In this document: positions 12,491-25,074 of the stretch, in pieces
Numbering within the stretch: the stretch's first letter is position 1
How the letters are laid out: each line of letters starts with the position of its first letter
Assembly: GCA_036345935.2 (NCBI GenBank)
Contig: JADWOT020000006.1
Coordinates: forward strand, 3,537,543 to 3,601,542
Length of the DNA stretch: 64,000 nucleotides
Source: Taenia hydatigena
Taxonomy: Eukaryota > Platyhelminthes > Cestoda > Cyclophyllidea > Taeniidae
Direction of reading: 5' to 3'
The notes under the pieces: generated by a model
What the model was told of the DNA's origin: nothing
Databases searched by the model: none
What the model saw: only the letters and a program-made list of their open reading frames with translations
Position numbers and translations under genes: made by a program

Positions 12491-12600
12491 ATCTACTAGA
12501 ATTCAGTGCGAAAAATTTCGTGTAAAACGTCATGAAGAGAAGAGGAGGGGGGTTGATATTGAAAAGTGCCCAAAAAGATCCTGAAGTCCTTATTATGTGA
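12491..12600 (+). repeat. Direct repeat of about 105 bp, copy 2
   Basis: Second copy of the 12031-12136 repeat. The matching reading frame ends at TGA 12598-12600. It is shifted by an indel about 60 bp upstream of that stop, so copy 2 is not one continuous frame. Confidence 0.68.
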
Positions 12601-15249
12601 GCAATTGTGATGATGTCCATTTAGAATTTATATGTTCAACAGGACGTTTGAGGTCAATATGGGGAAGTAATCCCTTCATTCACGAAGTGCCAGCTTTGAC
12701 AATCGGTTCGATCCACATTAATGTGCACAAATCGATGATAGATTGCGATTTCGACGGGACCAATTCTCCCAGATCACTTATTTACTTGCAACGATCCATC
12801 CGAGTAAAATTCGACAATTTCTAGCTGCAACGAAGATAATGAAGATGGTGACTAGTCGAGGAAAACATTATGCAAAATAGTTAGCTCAATTCCTCCTGTG
12901 AGAATGGTCAGCCATCCACCCTTTGTCGCATGTCTAAACGACTGTTTAAACCATGCAAACAAAAGCTGATGGTTTAACATCTTTTAATTTTGAACGTCAA
13001 GTGCTCTAGCATAGTCAAACAGGACTGCTGCTCTTTCACTAGCGCAGCCTCAGGACTTAATGCTCCCTGGGCTAGGAAAAGGGACTGCTCAAAACATGCA
13101 AATACATGATGTGGGAAAGAGCGCCTCTTTCGAGTTCTATGCAGTCATCTACATGTGCTTCATGTTTCAAGCGATCTTTCAGTCACCCACCTCAGTTTAT
13201 GCCACCACCACATCAACGCATCAAGCTCAAACAAAATCAACGCTCAAGACTCTTAATTAGCAACTCACGTAGCGACAGCGCTAAAAGAGAAATTTCCTCT
13301 CAAGTTGGCGAATGCGGAGTTGACTTATTTTATCCGTCGAAAGTCGGCTTGTACGACTTCATTGCACACCTAATTTTAGCCACTGGAATTAGATTGCTGG
13401 CACATTCGAACGGTGAAATTAATCACCTCTCCACATGTATTTCATTAAGACATCTGTTTTCCCCTCGGAAGTTCAGAGCGTCAGGAAACAAACCTACCTG
13501 AAGTGCGCTGTCCGACTCACGATCAATGTTTTGTGTCTATAAGCGGTCAGCATTTGTTGAGCCGCTTCCAGCAACCGACCTTTGCCTTATGACAATTTGG
13601 GTTAATTTACCCTACCAATTGTCAAGTGTTAGCAGTGGTTGGTGTCATTACACCTTAGAATTTGTAAAAATATGGCTAAAATTTTGCGGTGGTGATTCTT
13701 TGACCCTTCGCTGTTTAGACTGGAAGATCCCAGCAGAGACTGATTTGCATCTGAAGGACAGGTCCTTCTGCGAACTTAGAAAGCGCTGTAAAGGAGGCTC
13801 CTCTGTCGACCTATTTATCTGTGCTAGTCAAGTGAGGAAGGTTCAGAGCTCCTTAGCGGACTGACTGACCAGGGTGAAGTGCATCGCGGTGATGGCAACC
13901 GAAGAGACGGCAAGAAATATAAATTAAATTAACCTCGTTGTACTCTTCAAATGCTCATACCAAGGAAAGTGCAAAAGTTTCGAGGGAAGGCCCCAAAGTA
14001 ATCACAACTGTCGAGATGTATAGTAATGAGACTGACATCATTGCAATGTAGTGTCCATTCCGATTCCATGCAGTCTGGTCACCTCCTTATACTTCGTAAT
14101 TTTGATCCTCATTCGTCTCCTCTACTTCATCTACTATGGTAATTCAAGAAGAAGCGGTAGCTGTTGCTTTTGGGGACATGAAGTTAAGGAAAATGGAGGA
14201 TTGGAAAAGATGCTCTTCCTCCCTTCCTTAAGTGCAGCTTTCACAAGAAGAATTTTCAGCCTTTGAGTAAGGAATCACGTGCTGTGTTGCTGGATCTCTG
14301 TTTATGAGTTCCACCGGCTGGTATCTGTTGGCGTTTAGATCTCAAACTTAATTGCTGTTCGGGATTCAGCACGTCAGCTGTAAATATTGAAAAGTGAATA
14401 ACTGCGTCTACAGAGAACCACACACGAAGCATGCGTACTCTAGAAGGTGGAAGCGATTTGTCCCTCAGAAGTGTGGAATTTTGTGAGAGGGAGTGAGTTG
14501 CATGGGGATGACCAATGGTATACTACTTCACTTAGTTTTGAACTGCAAAATGCTTTTTTCCTTCACAATGCCGCCAGTCAACCAGCCAGCAAACGTTTCG
14601 ACAACGACACTTATTCGTAGTGGTAAAATATACGGCGTGGAAGTGATCAAGTTGATATAAGGTGTAACTACGCGTTGTAATGCAAATAATGCAGAGATGC
14701 ATTTTACAGGGTGCTTTAGAAGGGCATCGGGACAGCTTGTGTGTTCACTCGTCTCGCCGTTCAAGATGCTAATCATTTCCATTTGTAATTCAAATAAGAT
14801 TTCTGAAGCAAATCCTCTTCAGGTTAATTTAATTTCATGTTCCAACATCTGGAGCAACAGTGTCTACAAATAAACTGGCCAACGACCTTAGAAGGAGGTA
14901 CTTCATCTATAAACTGAGTAAATACAAATTCATTTACATTCCATTACACCGTAAAGTAGCTTTACGTTCGCGATTTAACCACTCGTGTAGGCTGATCGCT
15001 ATGATTGCAGCAAAGAGAGCAAAAGACTATCCATTGATATCACTAAATAAAGTAGTAGATGGCGGAAGCAGCAAGAGGTCTTTCTAAAACACAACCGGGA
15101 GTCGTATCAACCCGTGCAATAAAGTGGTACCTACATGTTTGGATGGTCAGATTTGCCAAAAGCAAATGGCCTCTCAAAGTAACAAACACTACAGTAAAAT
15201 TGTTTCCGTACACGAAATCCTCGAATAGCTTTAGTTGTATTGTTTCCTT
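12601..15249. other. Gene-free stretch including the longest chance ORF
   Basis: Contains the longest open frame of the window (13106-13501, 131 codons, plus strand) and another of 112 codons (13526-13864). Neither shows a recognisable domain, and their composition is serine-, leucine- and arginine-rich, as expected of shadow frames. Chance predicts about one frame of this length in 64 kb. No repeat-block match was found. Confidence 0.45.
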
Positions 15250-15422
15250 TGTTCAATGTCTAAAGGCATGAAACAAGTGTTTCTCTGGTTGTAGAATAAG
15301 AATGAGAAGTGTCTTTCGGCTCCCATTATAATGAGGTCGCAACTCGAAAAGAAATGCAAATCTTTGAGGAAAATTACAAAAGCAGAACTAAAAAGTAGTA
15401 CTGATCAACTCTGTAAAAAATT

Positions 15423-15442
15423 TATGTGTGTGGGTGTGTGTC
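15423..15442. repeat. Imperfect GT microsatellite
   Basis: An interrupted TG/GG run within the inverted-pair block. An equivalent tract exists in the right copy near 57805. Confidence 0.8.
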
Positions 15443-16012
15443 CATAAGGGGAATTGGGTGGTGGGTAATTGGGCGTTTTTGATGGGTAGTTGAACCCCAA
15501 CCAGTGACACATCTGGATTACTGGCGTAATGAAGATAAGCCTTAACGTGGGTAATATCCCTGCTTCTCTATGGGGGTGTGTCTGTGTGTACATCAGAGGC
15601 AGTTTTGATTCCTTGAAATTCCATTACTGAGTGCAATTGAAAATTTTCTGCTAAAGTGTTCAAACAGGCAATGCCAAAGTGCTTACCAAATTACGTCAAA
15701 ATAATTGCGATTGCATGCATCAGCAAATCGGTACCGCTTTAAGTGTGTTAACGATCCGATTGGAGGTTCCTTGCTAGACAGTTCAAAGAGGTCGGCATAC
15801 ATTGTAGGCAGGGAAATACAAGTGGAAGGGTGATTAAATACGCAGTCTACCGGATTGGCTGCAGATACTGTAATGAAGGTAAATGGGGCACGAAACAGCT
15901 GTGACCTTTTCCTCCTTCGTTACCTAAGCGACTTGAAATCACTATGCTGAGCATTTAAAATGCCTTCCCTTTCTCCTGCTCCTTTAGACGAATTATGGTT
16001 TGATATCTTGAC

Positions 16013-16062
16013 AGGCACACACACCGCCAAGTTTTTGCTTCCTGTGTGTGCGTGTGTGCACG
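16013..16062. repeat. CA tract followed by GT tract (potential hairpin)
   Basis: A short CACACACAC run near 16018 is followed about 20 bp later by GTGTGTGCGTGTGTG. The two arms are complementary and could pair. Confidence 0.6.
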
Positions 16063-16085
16063 CATTGGTTGTTAGAGGATAAGAA

Positions 16086-16769
16086 TTCTTAAAGTGTTTT
16101 TTTGCGTCCATTGCACACTTACATAATTAAGCGGACCAACACGTTTTCAAAACTTCAAATCAAAGGACTGCTGCACTGGACCATCAGGTAAAAACGTCAG
16201 GCAGAGGCAATTACCATTGTTCGAAAAAAAGCTTTTTATGCTCCCGATGTTATCAAATGGGAGGAAAATACGAATTCACTTAATCATAAAATAGTTCAAG
16301 CTTCCATTGAAAAGTGTTAAACACTTGAAAACAATTTGTTGTTTTAGGTAGACAAGTATTTGAACAGACTGTGTGCTCCCTAAGGTTGGAAAGGCTGAGT
16401 GAATAATGATGGCAATGTCGGCCACCAGAAACCTCATTGCCTACTTATCAAAACTCGGGCTTAAAAAAGGATCGCAATTACCCATGGCTCTCTCCTTTTG
16501 AATATTGCCACCAGAACTCCTTTCGCCTAACCCTATAAGTCGGTCAGTAAAAAGAAGTTGGTGCTTTACGGACAAAAATAACTACGAGATAGCTGGGCTA
16601 GCCAAAGGACTCCGGTGAAAGTAAGAAGCTACTTTACGGAAAATTCACTGATCTACTAGATTTGGAGTTTCATTTAGCAAAGAACTTTATTATGGGAGGG
16701 AAATGAGCTAGTCACCACGTATGTTCATCACCAATCATAAGAACACTGGTCTAAAAGCAGTCATTTAAA
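16086..16769. other. Gene-free stretch
   Basis: No frame above 60 codons, no RNA gene and no confident repeat match was seen. Confidence 0.4.
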
Positions 16770-17100
16770 GAAGAATTTGGTGTAAACCAGTTTTCCATTG
16801 CTCCTTGGTTCCCACTTTAGTGCTGCCCAAACACATCTATCTGGCTCCTATTAGACTAGAAGGGAGGTGGAGGAGGTATCGCATATTTACCTAATTAACA
16901 TCTTCGAGCCGTCTTTAGTGGCTCACTACTGATGTCGCCTTGATTGTTACTAGTATCCCTAGAGAACAGAGCACTGAACTACTTACTTTCATTCATTTCA
17001 AACTCATTTGTTAAGAGTCGTTACAGGTTTATCTGTTCGCAGCGTATATCCTTGTACTGTCGCGTCAAGATCCAGTCGTCACCAAGTAGCGCCCGAATCT
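16770..17100 (+). repeat. Diverged repeat shared with 54.6-54.9 kb
   Basis: Direct, collinear but weak similarity to 54580-54900. ACATCTATCTGG near 16832 pairs with GCATCTATCTGG near 54626, CTAATTAACATCTTCGAGCC near 16891 with TTAATTGATATCTTCATAAA near 54661, and TCATTTCAAACTCATTTGTT near 16994 with GCATTTCAAAGCTCTTTCTT near 54803. The order and spacing of the matches support homology. Confidence 0.45.
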
Positions 17101-19379
17101 TGCCTGAAGACGAAAACACAATACAAAGGCAGTAAATAAATCGCCGCATAAACCAACTCGAGGGTTAAGTGAGTAAACAAATTGTGCAGTAAATTCATCA
17201 GTTTGCAACAATCCGTTAATCACGAAACTTATAAAGATATTTTTTTATCAATCCATAACTATTTCTCCCATTTAGCTTAAAATCATCGAACTAAGGCTTT
17301 TGCCCAATTTGTAGGTATGAAAGAATAACCTTTGCCTCTTTCAAACATAAGGATTTCTAAATTGTAGAGCAACCACGTTGTAAATCGTTCCACTTTATCT
17401 GTCGAGACCTCAACACTATGGAGTCTCACATAAAAAGTGCAACATGTTGAGACTTTCATCGAAGAAGAGAACATGGTGCTTGGGCAAAACTGCACTGCTG
17501 ACGTACAGAAGGACTAGAAGACTATGCTGCTATGCGGAATTACGCAGCCAAGATTTTAAGCATCTGTGAAACTTGCAACATGCCATACAGGATCAATTAA
17601 ATCGCTGCAAGCCTATTTTGGTAGCAAAAGTAGATTGCTTCCAGATTCAGAAGCCCATGGCCTACCTTAAGTGACGATTTGCTCAAGCGAAAAAACTTTT
17701 ATGCATTGGGTACTACTTTTTCTGCCCAATGCTTGCCTAAAAGCACAGCTTTGCATTGATTTGAATTTATGTACTTTGTAAGGCAAAAAGGTACCTTTCG
17801 GACGAATGTATGAAGACGGATGACTGTCAAGGCCGCAGATGTGGACACCTGACGAAACTATATGCGTGTTCTTCGCTAATGCTATTCAAATCAGATTATT
17901 TTAAAGGGCATTCCATCACACGAACAATATGACCTATAATGCTAGCGGTTGTTTGAATTTTACTAGACATAAAATGCCCAACAACGGAAATGATTAATCA
18001 GATGCCGAAATGGCAATCATGGCGTGTCAATTGTAAGAGAGGGCTAAAAGAAATATTGAATATCAGTTAGTGTTTACTGCATCGCCTTATCACCTTAATT
18101 GGTCGATTATGGGAGAATTAGATCCCGCAGTTAACTCTTTGCAATCATTATGGTGGGGCTAAGGGTCCTGCATTTGTAAATTTGTTGAGCGGCATGGCTA
18201 CCAAATCATGTCAGTTGCCCCTCCACGTAGCGTATACACTTCCACTCCCAGCATCATGGCTTCTTTTTTAATTCGAAATTGACTCAGGATGCCACAATGG
18301 TGGCAGCAGGATGCAAACCAGGTCCTAAGGGACTACTGCTATGATTTTTACTGCTTATTTCTAAGTCTTGGCATGGTGGAAGAGAGGCATGGACTGCAGA
18401 CGAAAGAATCTGTGGAGGCCTATTAAAAAAAGGGTTGACAAAGACTGCTGCAACTCTCTGATCTGCAAAACATTGCAATTAAACAAACCCCAGCTAGAAG
18501 CTGCCGTAACCCATCTAAAAGGATGGGTTGAAGTGAATGTAGGATGTAATTGAAGTGAAACATGTGATAATTCCTCCACCTCCGGAAGGCACTGAATTAC
18601 CAATAATATGGTAAGAATGATTTGACGTTAAACTCAATTCTCCCAAAACTATGTTTAACTTTATCCTTTACTATTAAATGACTGCTTTTAGGCCAGTGCT
18701 CCTACGTCTAGCGATAGACATGCAAGGTGGTCAGTACATCCTATCGTCAACCAATAAAATAGGATGCAACTCCAGTTCCGTTATAACCGCTAAGAGGGAT
18801 CAGTTAACGTTGCAGTTAAATATCCACTTAGCTGGATGTACATTCGATGAGTCGTTGTAGCCTGTCTGCTTCAGCGATGTTTCAACAGAAAAAAATGCAT
18901 GGGTTTTTGAAATATCAGTAATTTTGTAGTTTATAGACAAAATAAAGTGATCTCAAATGACAAATTTCGCACAAAATAGACGCATTAGATGGCAGGTATG
19001 CAGTCCCATCGCAACGGAGACGCTATTTAAGATGCCAAAGCAGACGTGAATAAACGGTAATAGATTTACAGCCCTGTCACCATTAGTTTGATTTTCTATT
19101 CAGATGTATTATGTGGGCACTAACTTTTGCCAAATGGTCGATAAAGTGGAAAATTTCTATCATCTCCTGCAACATGCTTTAGTCAACGTAACTAACTGAA
19201 ATATTTGACGTGTGTCTGGTAGCGTGATGGTACGCAACGTCTCCCGTGATAGGAAATATTTGGCTGACTTCTCCAGAAACGACTCCCGTTGTAGCTTTAA
19301 ACCATGCTATTTTTTCTTCTGGTGAGTCGGTGATTAAACGTAAGCGCAATGGAAAAGGTGTTTTTTGTGTAACCATGGC
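17101..19379. other. Gene-free stretch, nothing recognised
   Basis: Frames up to 80 codons on both strands overlap one another around 18.3-18.6 kb, as expected of a GC-richer patch. No domain, RNA gene or repeat-block match was seen. Confidence 0.4.
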
Positions 19380-20750
19380 GGCACAGTCAGCCATCCAGAA
19401 CACGCCTACAAAATTACCCAAATACTGTTAGTCAGTCAGCCAGTTGTCCCTAGCATAAAATAAGGGACGAATTTTGCCTCAGTGTAATTTTCAAAAGTAC
19501 ATTTTGATATTTAATTAGTCACCAGGGGGGTGAACAATAAAATGTATTTAATTTTATCAAAGATGTACATAAAAAGTCCTAGTAAACGCGGTTTACGCCC
19601 TTTCCAATAATTTACTCGAGTTATAAACAAGGTAAAATTAGCGTTTACCGCATATGCTACATTTTTAATTCATATCTTCGTTTCCTTGAGGCATGAACTA
19701 GCGAGATACAAACGCATTTCGCTGGAGGCAGAGCGCAGATAGACAAATTTAGCCATCATTCAATGGGTTTTCTAATTCAAGAGTAGTTTATTTTGGAGGC
19801 GTGATATGAATGGTTACACACGAATTGGGGGTTCCCTGTTCATCTATATTCTTTTGAAACTTCTCCATAATGCGTTTCTCAAATGAAAAATCCAACAGTT
19901 GCTTCAGCCTCCTAATCAGTGCACAAGAGAGTGTTTTGAGGCGATACGACAAAAGCTGCCTTGAAAAGCAATCTATGACATTTCTTTCGTTGAGTGGAAT
20001 AAATATTTCTTGTCTGTCCTTTTGGGCGACTTCATCATCGTCTCTTCTTCTGTTAATAAGACCGTCAGAGTAGAATAAAAGAGCCTGACAGTCCTATTTC
20101 ATGGAATATGAACTAAGAGGTTCAGTCTATCATCAGCCCAGCCAACAGTTAAAGCACGGCGTTGATTTCCTCAAGGGTTAGAGCCACAACTTCTTCCATT
20201 TTGCACTACCCACATATAATTCAATGCTCAACAACTCAAGTCAAAAAAGGAATTGCAAACGTCATTCCAAAAGTAATACAAACATCATTGTGATGAGTTG
20301 CTAATAGAATATTCTCTAATAGGAACAAATTATGCAAAAAGGATAATAAAAAGGAACCTTCAAAGGGGTTGCAACCGTTTGCGCCCAAATAAGTGTACGG
20401 CAGTGAGGCTGCCCTGATGTCAAGGCAACATATTTGGCTAAAGGGCTACGAGACTACTGGAATGGTAAGATATTATGCCGCCCAGAGGAAGTTTAAGTGC
20501 GGAACCTCCGTAACCAAAATCCGGTATTAAGCAAACTGAGGCAAAGCATACTATCATAGTTCCTTCATACTGATGTTCGACTTGACAAAGCCGACTCCGA
20601 TGCACTAAAACCGCAGGATATATATAAAAACAGTTGTCCAATTTGTGACTGGAGGAAGAACTAGATTATGCGATTCTCCTCGCTGTAATTCAAATGATGA
20701 AATAGTATGTGCGTCATTTTAAGGCATCCAGACACAAACTTGTATTATCA
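19380..20750. repeat. Block B, copy 2
   Basis: Paralogue of 6830-8280, with anchors listed there. Here B is followed by block A. In the first region the order is A, C, B, so the two regions look like cyclic permutations of one tandem order. No open frame is conserved with copy 1. Confidence 0.65.
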
Positions 20751-21249
20751 TCTCTGGCTCCCCTCTTCTCCACATCTTTTAACCAGTCGAAAGGTGGATT
20801 TAGTCCAATGCTTACTTTTTACTTCTGACAGCTTGACCTTGCAAAGAGGCCACGCTGCTGATTACACCAGTAACAGTTAATAGCCTTACTCAGTTCTCAT
20901 TTAAAAGCTACTGCTTTATACTGCCAGAGAAAGGAAACAGTCTCAACTAAGTCGGCTTGAGACTAGGCAGAGATGCATGATTACGAAAGTCGATGAGTTC
21001 ATGGTCGAATATACCATGATGATCGGTGACTGCAACACCTCCCATCATCATAATGACCATGACACCTGAAGTAGTAAGAAGGTATATTATTAGGGCAGAG
21101 AGTTTATTACTAACCCACAGAATGGTTGAGCGACTACTGACATGGTCTCTTGGTGACAGTGTATTCCACGAAGAAATCAAGTTCTCGAGCAATTTTAAGT
21201 GGATCTAAATAAATTATCGAAGCGTTGCGATGATTATGAAGGGACAATT
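20751..21249. other. Gene-free spacer between blocks B and A
   Basis: Overlapping chance frames of 60-81 codons on both strands lie around 20.95-21.2 kb. No recognised motif or repeat. Confidence 0.4.
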
Positions 21250-21884
21250 TTAAAAGCAATTGGTAAAAGACCACTAGCGCCATCTGATTTTATGACAGTG
21301 TTACAACATGCGCTGTCTCTACTCATGCTGTCTGTTTGCGTCAACATCATAAATTACACTGGGCGATCCAGACCTCCAACTATTAATTATGACTCTTCTG
21401 AGTCGGTGTTGGGCAATTAGTCCCGAATTAATGGATCCTAAAATCATTTTATAGCGTAAAAAAGAAATCGAGCATTGCGCCACTAATCACTTCTCTTAGC
21501 CATGCACAGAAAGATCAGCCACATTGTTCCCATGTAAATCACATGCATTTCAAATCATCTGCAGCCTGTGCATTTATCTCACCGAGAGCAGTAATATGTG
21601 ATTCCAACTTAGTGCACTGTATTCACTTTTCGTGACTGTAATCCTGCTTGGGCAAACGATAGGTCGAAAGGGCTTTCGATTGCATGATTAGTGGTTGGAA
21701 GAAATGGTGGATCGTGCATTGTAAATTTGATCCTCTGCCGATTTGAGGTGGTAGGCTGAAACCGACTGGGATTGCATTATTAGCCATTAGTTTGCAACAG
21801 AAAGCTAATGCAAATTTTTACCAAACTGGAGTCATTCCGTATTGGATATCTTGAAAATGAGGTATCTTAAATGCACCCGGGGCA

Positions 21885-22110
21885 TGGATGGTGCAGTTCA
21901 TTTACAAATCTTGGAGTCCTGAGTGGAATCGGCTTATTATGATGGTAAAATTGGAACAACAGACATTGCTTCACATACTGTGCTTAAAAGAAGGGAATGC
22001 GAATGCCCACTTCCCACAGAGCAAATAAATTTAGGATTTGTGGGCTAAAATTACAAAAGAATTGTATTTTTTTCCTCATCTCAACCAATTTAAATTCATT
22101 TATATGGCCA
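21885..22110 (+). repeat. Local tandem repeat in block A, unit 1
   Basis: AAATCTTGGAGTCCTGAGT near 21906 matches AAATTTTGAGTCCCGAGT near 22323. GAATGCGAATGCCCAC near 21996 matches GAGTGTAAATGTCCAC near 22410. Spacing between units is about 415 bp. Confidence 0.55.
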
Positions 22111-22249
22111 ACGGCATGAGGAGAGACGTAATGCCACCCAAGAATGTCCTCTCCACGCATATTTATTTACGTTGAACAGCACCGTTTGTGAGCGAAAAAT
22201 CAACTTAAAATGTTCACATCTTCCAATCTCACCCAGTTGCTTCGATAGG

Positions 22250-22485
22250 CAGACAAGCACGAATGTGGACTGCATACCTTATAGAAACGCAATCAAGGCA
22301 TAAATCGTGTGGTTCGCCTACAAAATTTTGAGTCCCGAGTCGATTAGGTCCAATAAGGTAGAAAAAAGTGGAAGAGCAGTTATCCCACCACCCAGTGCGC
22401 TTGACAAAGTGAGTGTAAATGTCCACATTTTGCAGAGTAAATAAAATCTGAGTTTAGTGGTTTAAAAAATTGCACACATTGGTAT
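22250..22485 (+). repeat. Local tandem repeat in block A, unit 2
   Basis: Second unit of the tandem starting at 21885. Both units also resemble the single region around 1650-1770 in block A copy 1. Confidence 0.52.
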
Positions 22486-25074
22486 TTTCTCACTCACCTG
22501 GGTGATGTAACTTTCTTATGTAGCTAACAGAGTCAGCACTTGAAAATAAGGAGTAGTGAAATGCATACTGCCTCCTTTGCTTGCCTCCTCCACACAAATC
22601 TATTTGTATTGTTCTGCACTGTCAATGGGTAGAAAACCAATTTTACTGTGTCCGAGTTTTCCAGCCTCATCTGTGAGATCGACAGACAGGCGGACACCAG
22701 TGTAGCAATGGACACAAAAAAATGTCATCCTTATTTCTGCAACTGTCATTAGATGTTACTCAAACATGTTTGCTTCACCAGATGATTAAACCGAGTAAAT
22801 TGAGGAATTCAAATGCGTGGATATATTGCTGATTTTACTTTCATCAGCTTGCTTGCATTCAATGTCTGGTTCTCACTAATAGTCGTCGCAATTATGCCAG
22901 CAGAGGTAAGAAGACTTCGTGCAGCCGTTAAATGATAGCAACAAAGTCGAGAGAGAATAGCTTATTATTAGGAAGACGGTAAGACATTACCTTTAGCTAA
23001 TCGGCCTAATTTGACGGCCTAACCCGCAATTAAGGAAATGCACCCACTGGCAGACAAGGGATGCCCTCTCAAAGTGTGGGACTGCTGTCAGTTGACTGCC
23101 TGAAAGGCAACTCAAATGACAGTGAAGGGAGGGCAGGAAATGTGAAATTCCTCTTTATTGCTTATTTTGTTAATGAGAGTCCTTATCTGTGCTGCAGGAT
23201 TAAAGATTTTAACAGTCAAAATAGATTAGACTAAGTCAGAAGACCCTTAGCAGAATCCACGCAAATACTGCGATTAAAGCTACTAAGAGGACAGCTATAC
23301 TTTTTGAGATACTTACGTTGGCACCTTAACGGCCTCACAGTTCGGCATGCCGTTGGCTATGTTGTATTCGTGAATGAACAAAAAGCTCGCCTGAGATTAA
23401 GCCAATGTTTGATTTTATCATCACTTCCAAAAAAGTAGAAGCGCGAAAGCCGTTGGTTGAAGTTCCAAAGTAATAGAAACATTTGTCAACTACTTTTGAT
23501 AAAATCTATTTATACGCGCCAAGTTAAAGTCAGACTACACTTCAAAATACAAATGAAGAATGCGCTATCGAGAAACTCGATAGGATTAGGATGATAAAAG
23601 GCATCCAAGTTCTAACAGCTAGTCTTTTCCACGTCGGCTCCATTTAGTGGGCATCACCTACAGCCACATGATGGGAAAAGGGTGTAAAATTTTATTCTGA
23701 TAGTGATGCATTTTTGAATTTTGCAACAATAAGCACAGGGATAATGCCTTGGTGTCATTTCGCATCCCTTTTCGCCTTTCCTTTCCCCCCTTCTTTGTGC
23801 TTGCTCGGTACCCACCCAGATAAGGCGGATTTTAGGGTCAGTTAATAGCAATGAGTGCCGTGATCGTAGAGCTCTACGACTCATTCATTAATGACCATTT
23901 TGTAATGATACAGACTTCAAATATGTCGAATCAATGTTGAAGGAGAAGCACTTACTCTACGGAAAAGCACGCTCTTGTGAGAAAAGTTCGTGAGTCTAAA
24001 TAATTGAAGTCAGGGAATAATAGAAAGAGCCAAGATATGGAAAATGTAATAGCAAACCATTACGTCTTCTACCAAAGTTCAGCTCATTCCTGGTAGCTAC
24101 CAAGAACATACTACTCAGATCGGCATTCCTAAATTTCCCATGATTTTTAAACAAGGCACCAATTAGTCCACGTAACATTGCCCGATAGAAGACTTGACAT
24201 CTTGCACAGACGAATTAGTTCACCGTAGGTAGTTAAAGTCAGTGTACTAACAGTCCACACGGACTTGCGATTGACAATTTGACGTTGTCAGGTTACTCGA
24301 GGCTGGTTGGTTAAATATTTGGCAATTTCTGGAGGAGCAGACTGAGACAGTCTTTCTTTAAAGACAAATTGCTGGGTGGCTACATGCATTAGTTGTCTCT
24401 TCTTGATCAGCCAACTGATGAGGAGCCTTGTGATGTTGTAGGTAAAGTGGTCGGCGTCGCAATTAACCGGCATCCCTTCCTTGGCGTGACCTAGCTTGCT
24501 CATATTATTATTTGCTTAGTGAGCCCAGATACATGGGATGGTTCGCCTTCTCCTTCATTTATACAAATAAAAGCATGTCTAAAGCTGACTGATTACCTGG
24601 CAATTTGTAAAGCAGAGCCTGCAAAAGCCCTGGTTGCATTCAAGTTTAAGTGCCCATTTAGGTCTCCTGGGCAGGCCAACTTCAATTCCCGCTTCCCTGT
24701 CAGCTTGGTTGATGGGATTGGGCAGATCACTGGTGAACGCTTTCACCTCCGCTTATCATTCTATCGTACACGCTCACCTCTTCGTATTTTTAAATTTAAA
24801 GGGCAAATCTTAGAGGTAGTAAGGAGAATTGAGGTTGAATCGTGACTTCCACAACCTGCAACAATCAGTAAATCTCGATCAAAGTTGGTACAATATGGAG
24901 CTGTTCTGTTTGCAACTCTCTTCTTCATGTTTAGTTAACTACCATCGCATCCTACTTGGGTCCCAATGGACTCTCAGTAGGCTCGATGGAACTCAACAAT
25001 ATCTGCGTTTGATTTCAGACGGGTTTTCCAACCTTCTCAACCCTACATCATCGGTCAAATCCCTCATTTAGCTA

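Larger units (their letters stand above)
15250..16085 (+). repeat. Inverted-pair block, left copy, with GT tracts
   Basis: Matches the reverse complement of 57235-57965 along its whole length. Anchors are GGTTGTAGAATAAGAATG (15288) against GGTTGTGGAAGAATGAGTG, CTGATCAACTCTG (15402) against CTGATCATATCTA, TATGTGTGTGGGTGTGTG (15423) against TATGTGTGGGTGTGCCTG, GATAAGCCTTAACGTGGG (15534) against GATAAGCTTTGATGTGGG, and TTTGATATCTTGACAGG near 15999. The GT-rich tracts at about 15423-15442, 15575-15590 and 16044-16060 sit at equivalent places in both copies. Confidence 0.72.
21250..25074. repeat. Block A, copy 2
   Basis: Paralogue of 950-4200. It contains a local tandem duplication (21885-22110 and 22250-22485). 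A 108-codon frame at 24519-24845 is the most protein-like in the block. Its counterpart around 3.5-4.0 kb in copy 1 has no matching frame, so it is treated as chance. Confidence 0.62.

Noticed and set aside
13106..13501. Longest open frame, 131 codons, plus strand
   Set aside because: The length is what chance predicts for 64 kb at this composition. There is no domain, no paralogous support and no splice context.
24519..24845. 108-codon plus-strand frame with protein-like composition
   Set aside because: It sits in block A copy 2, and the corresponding region of copy 1 has no equivalent frame. No family recognised.
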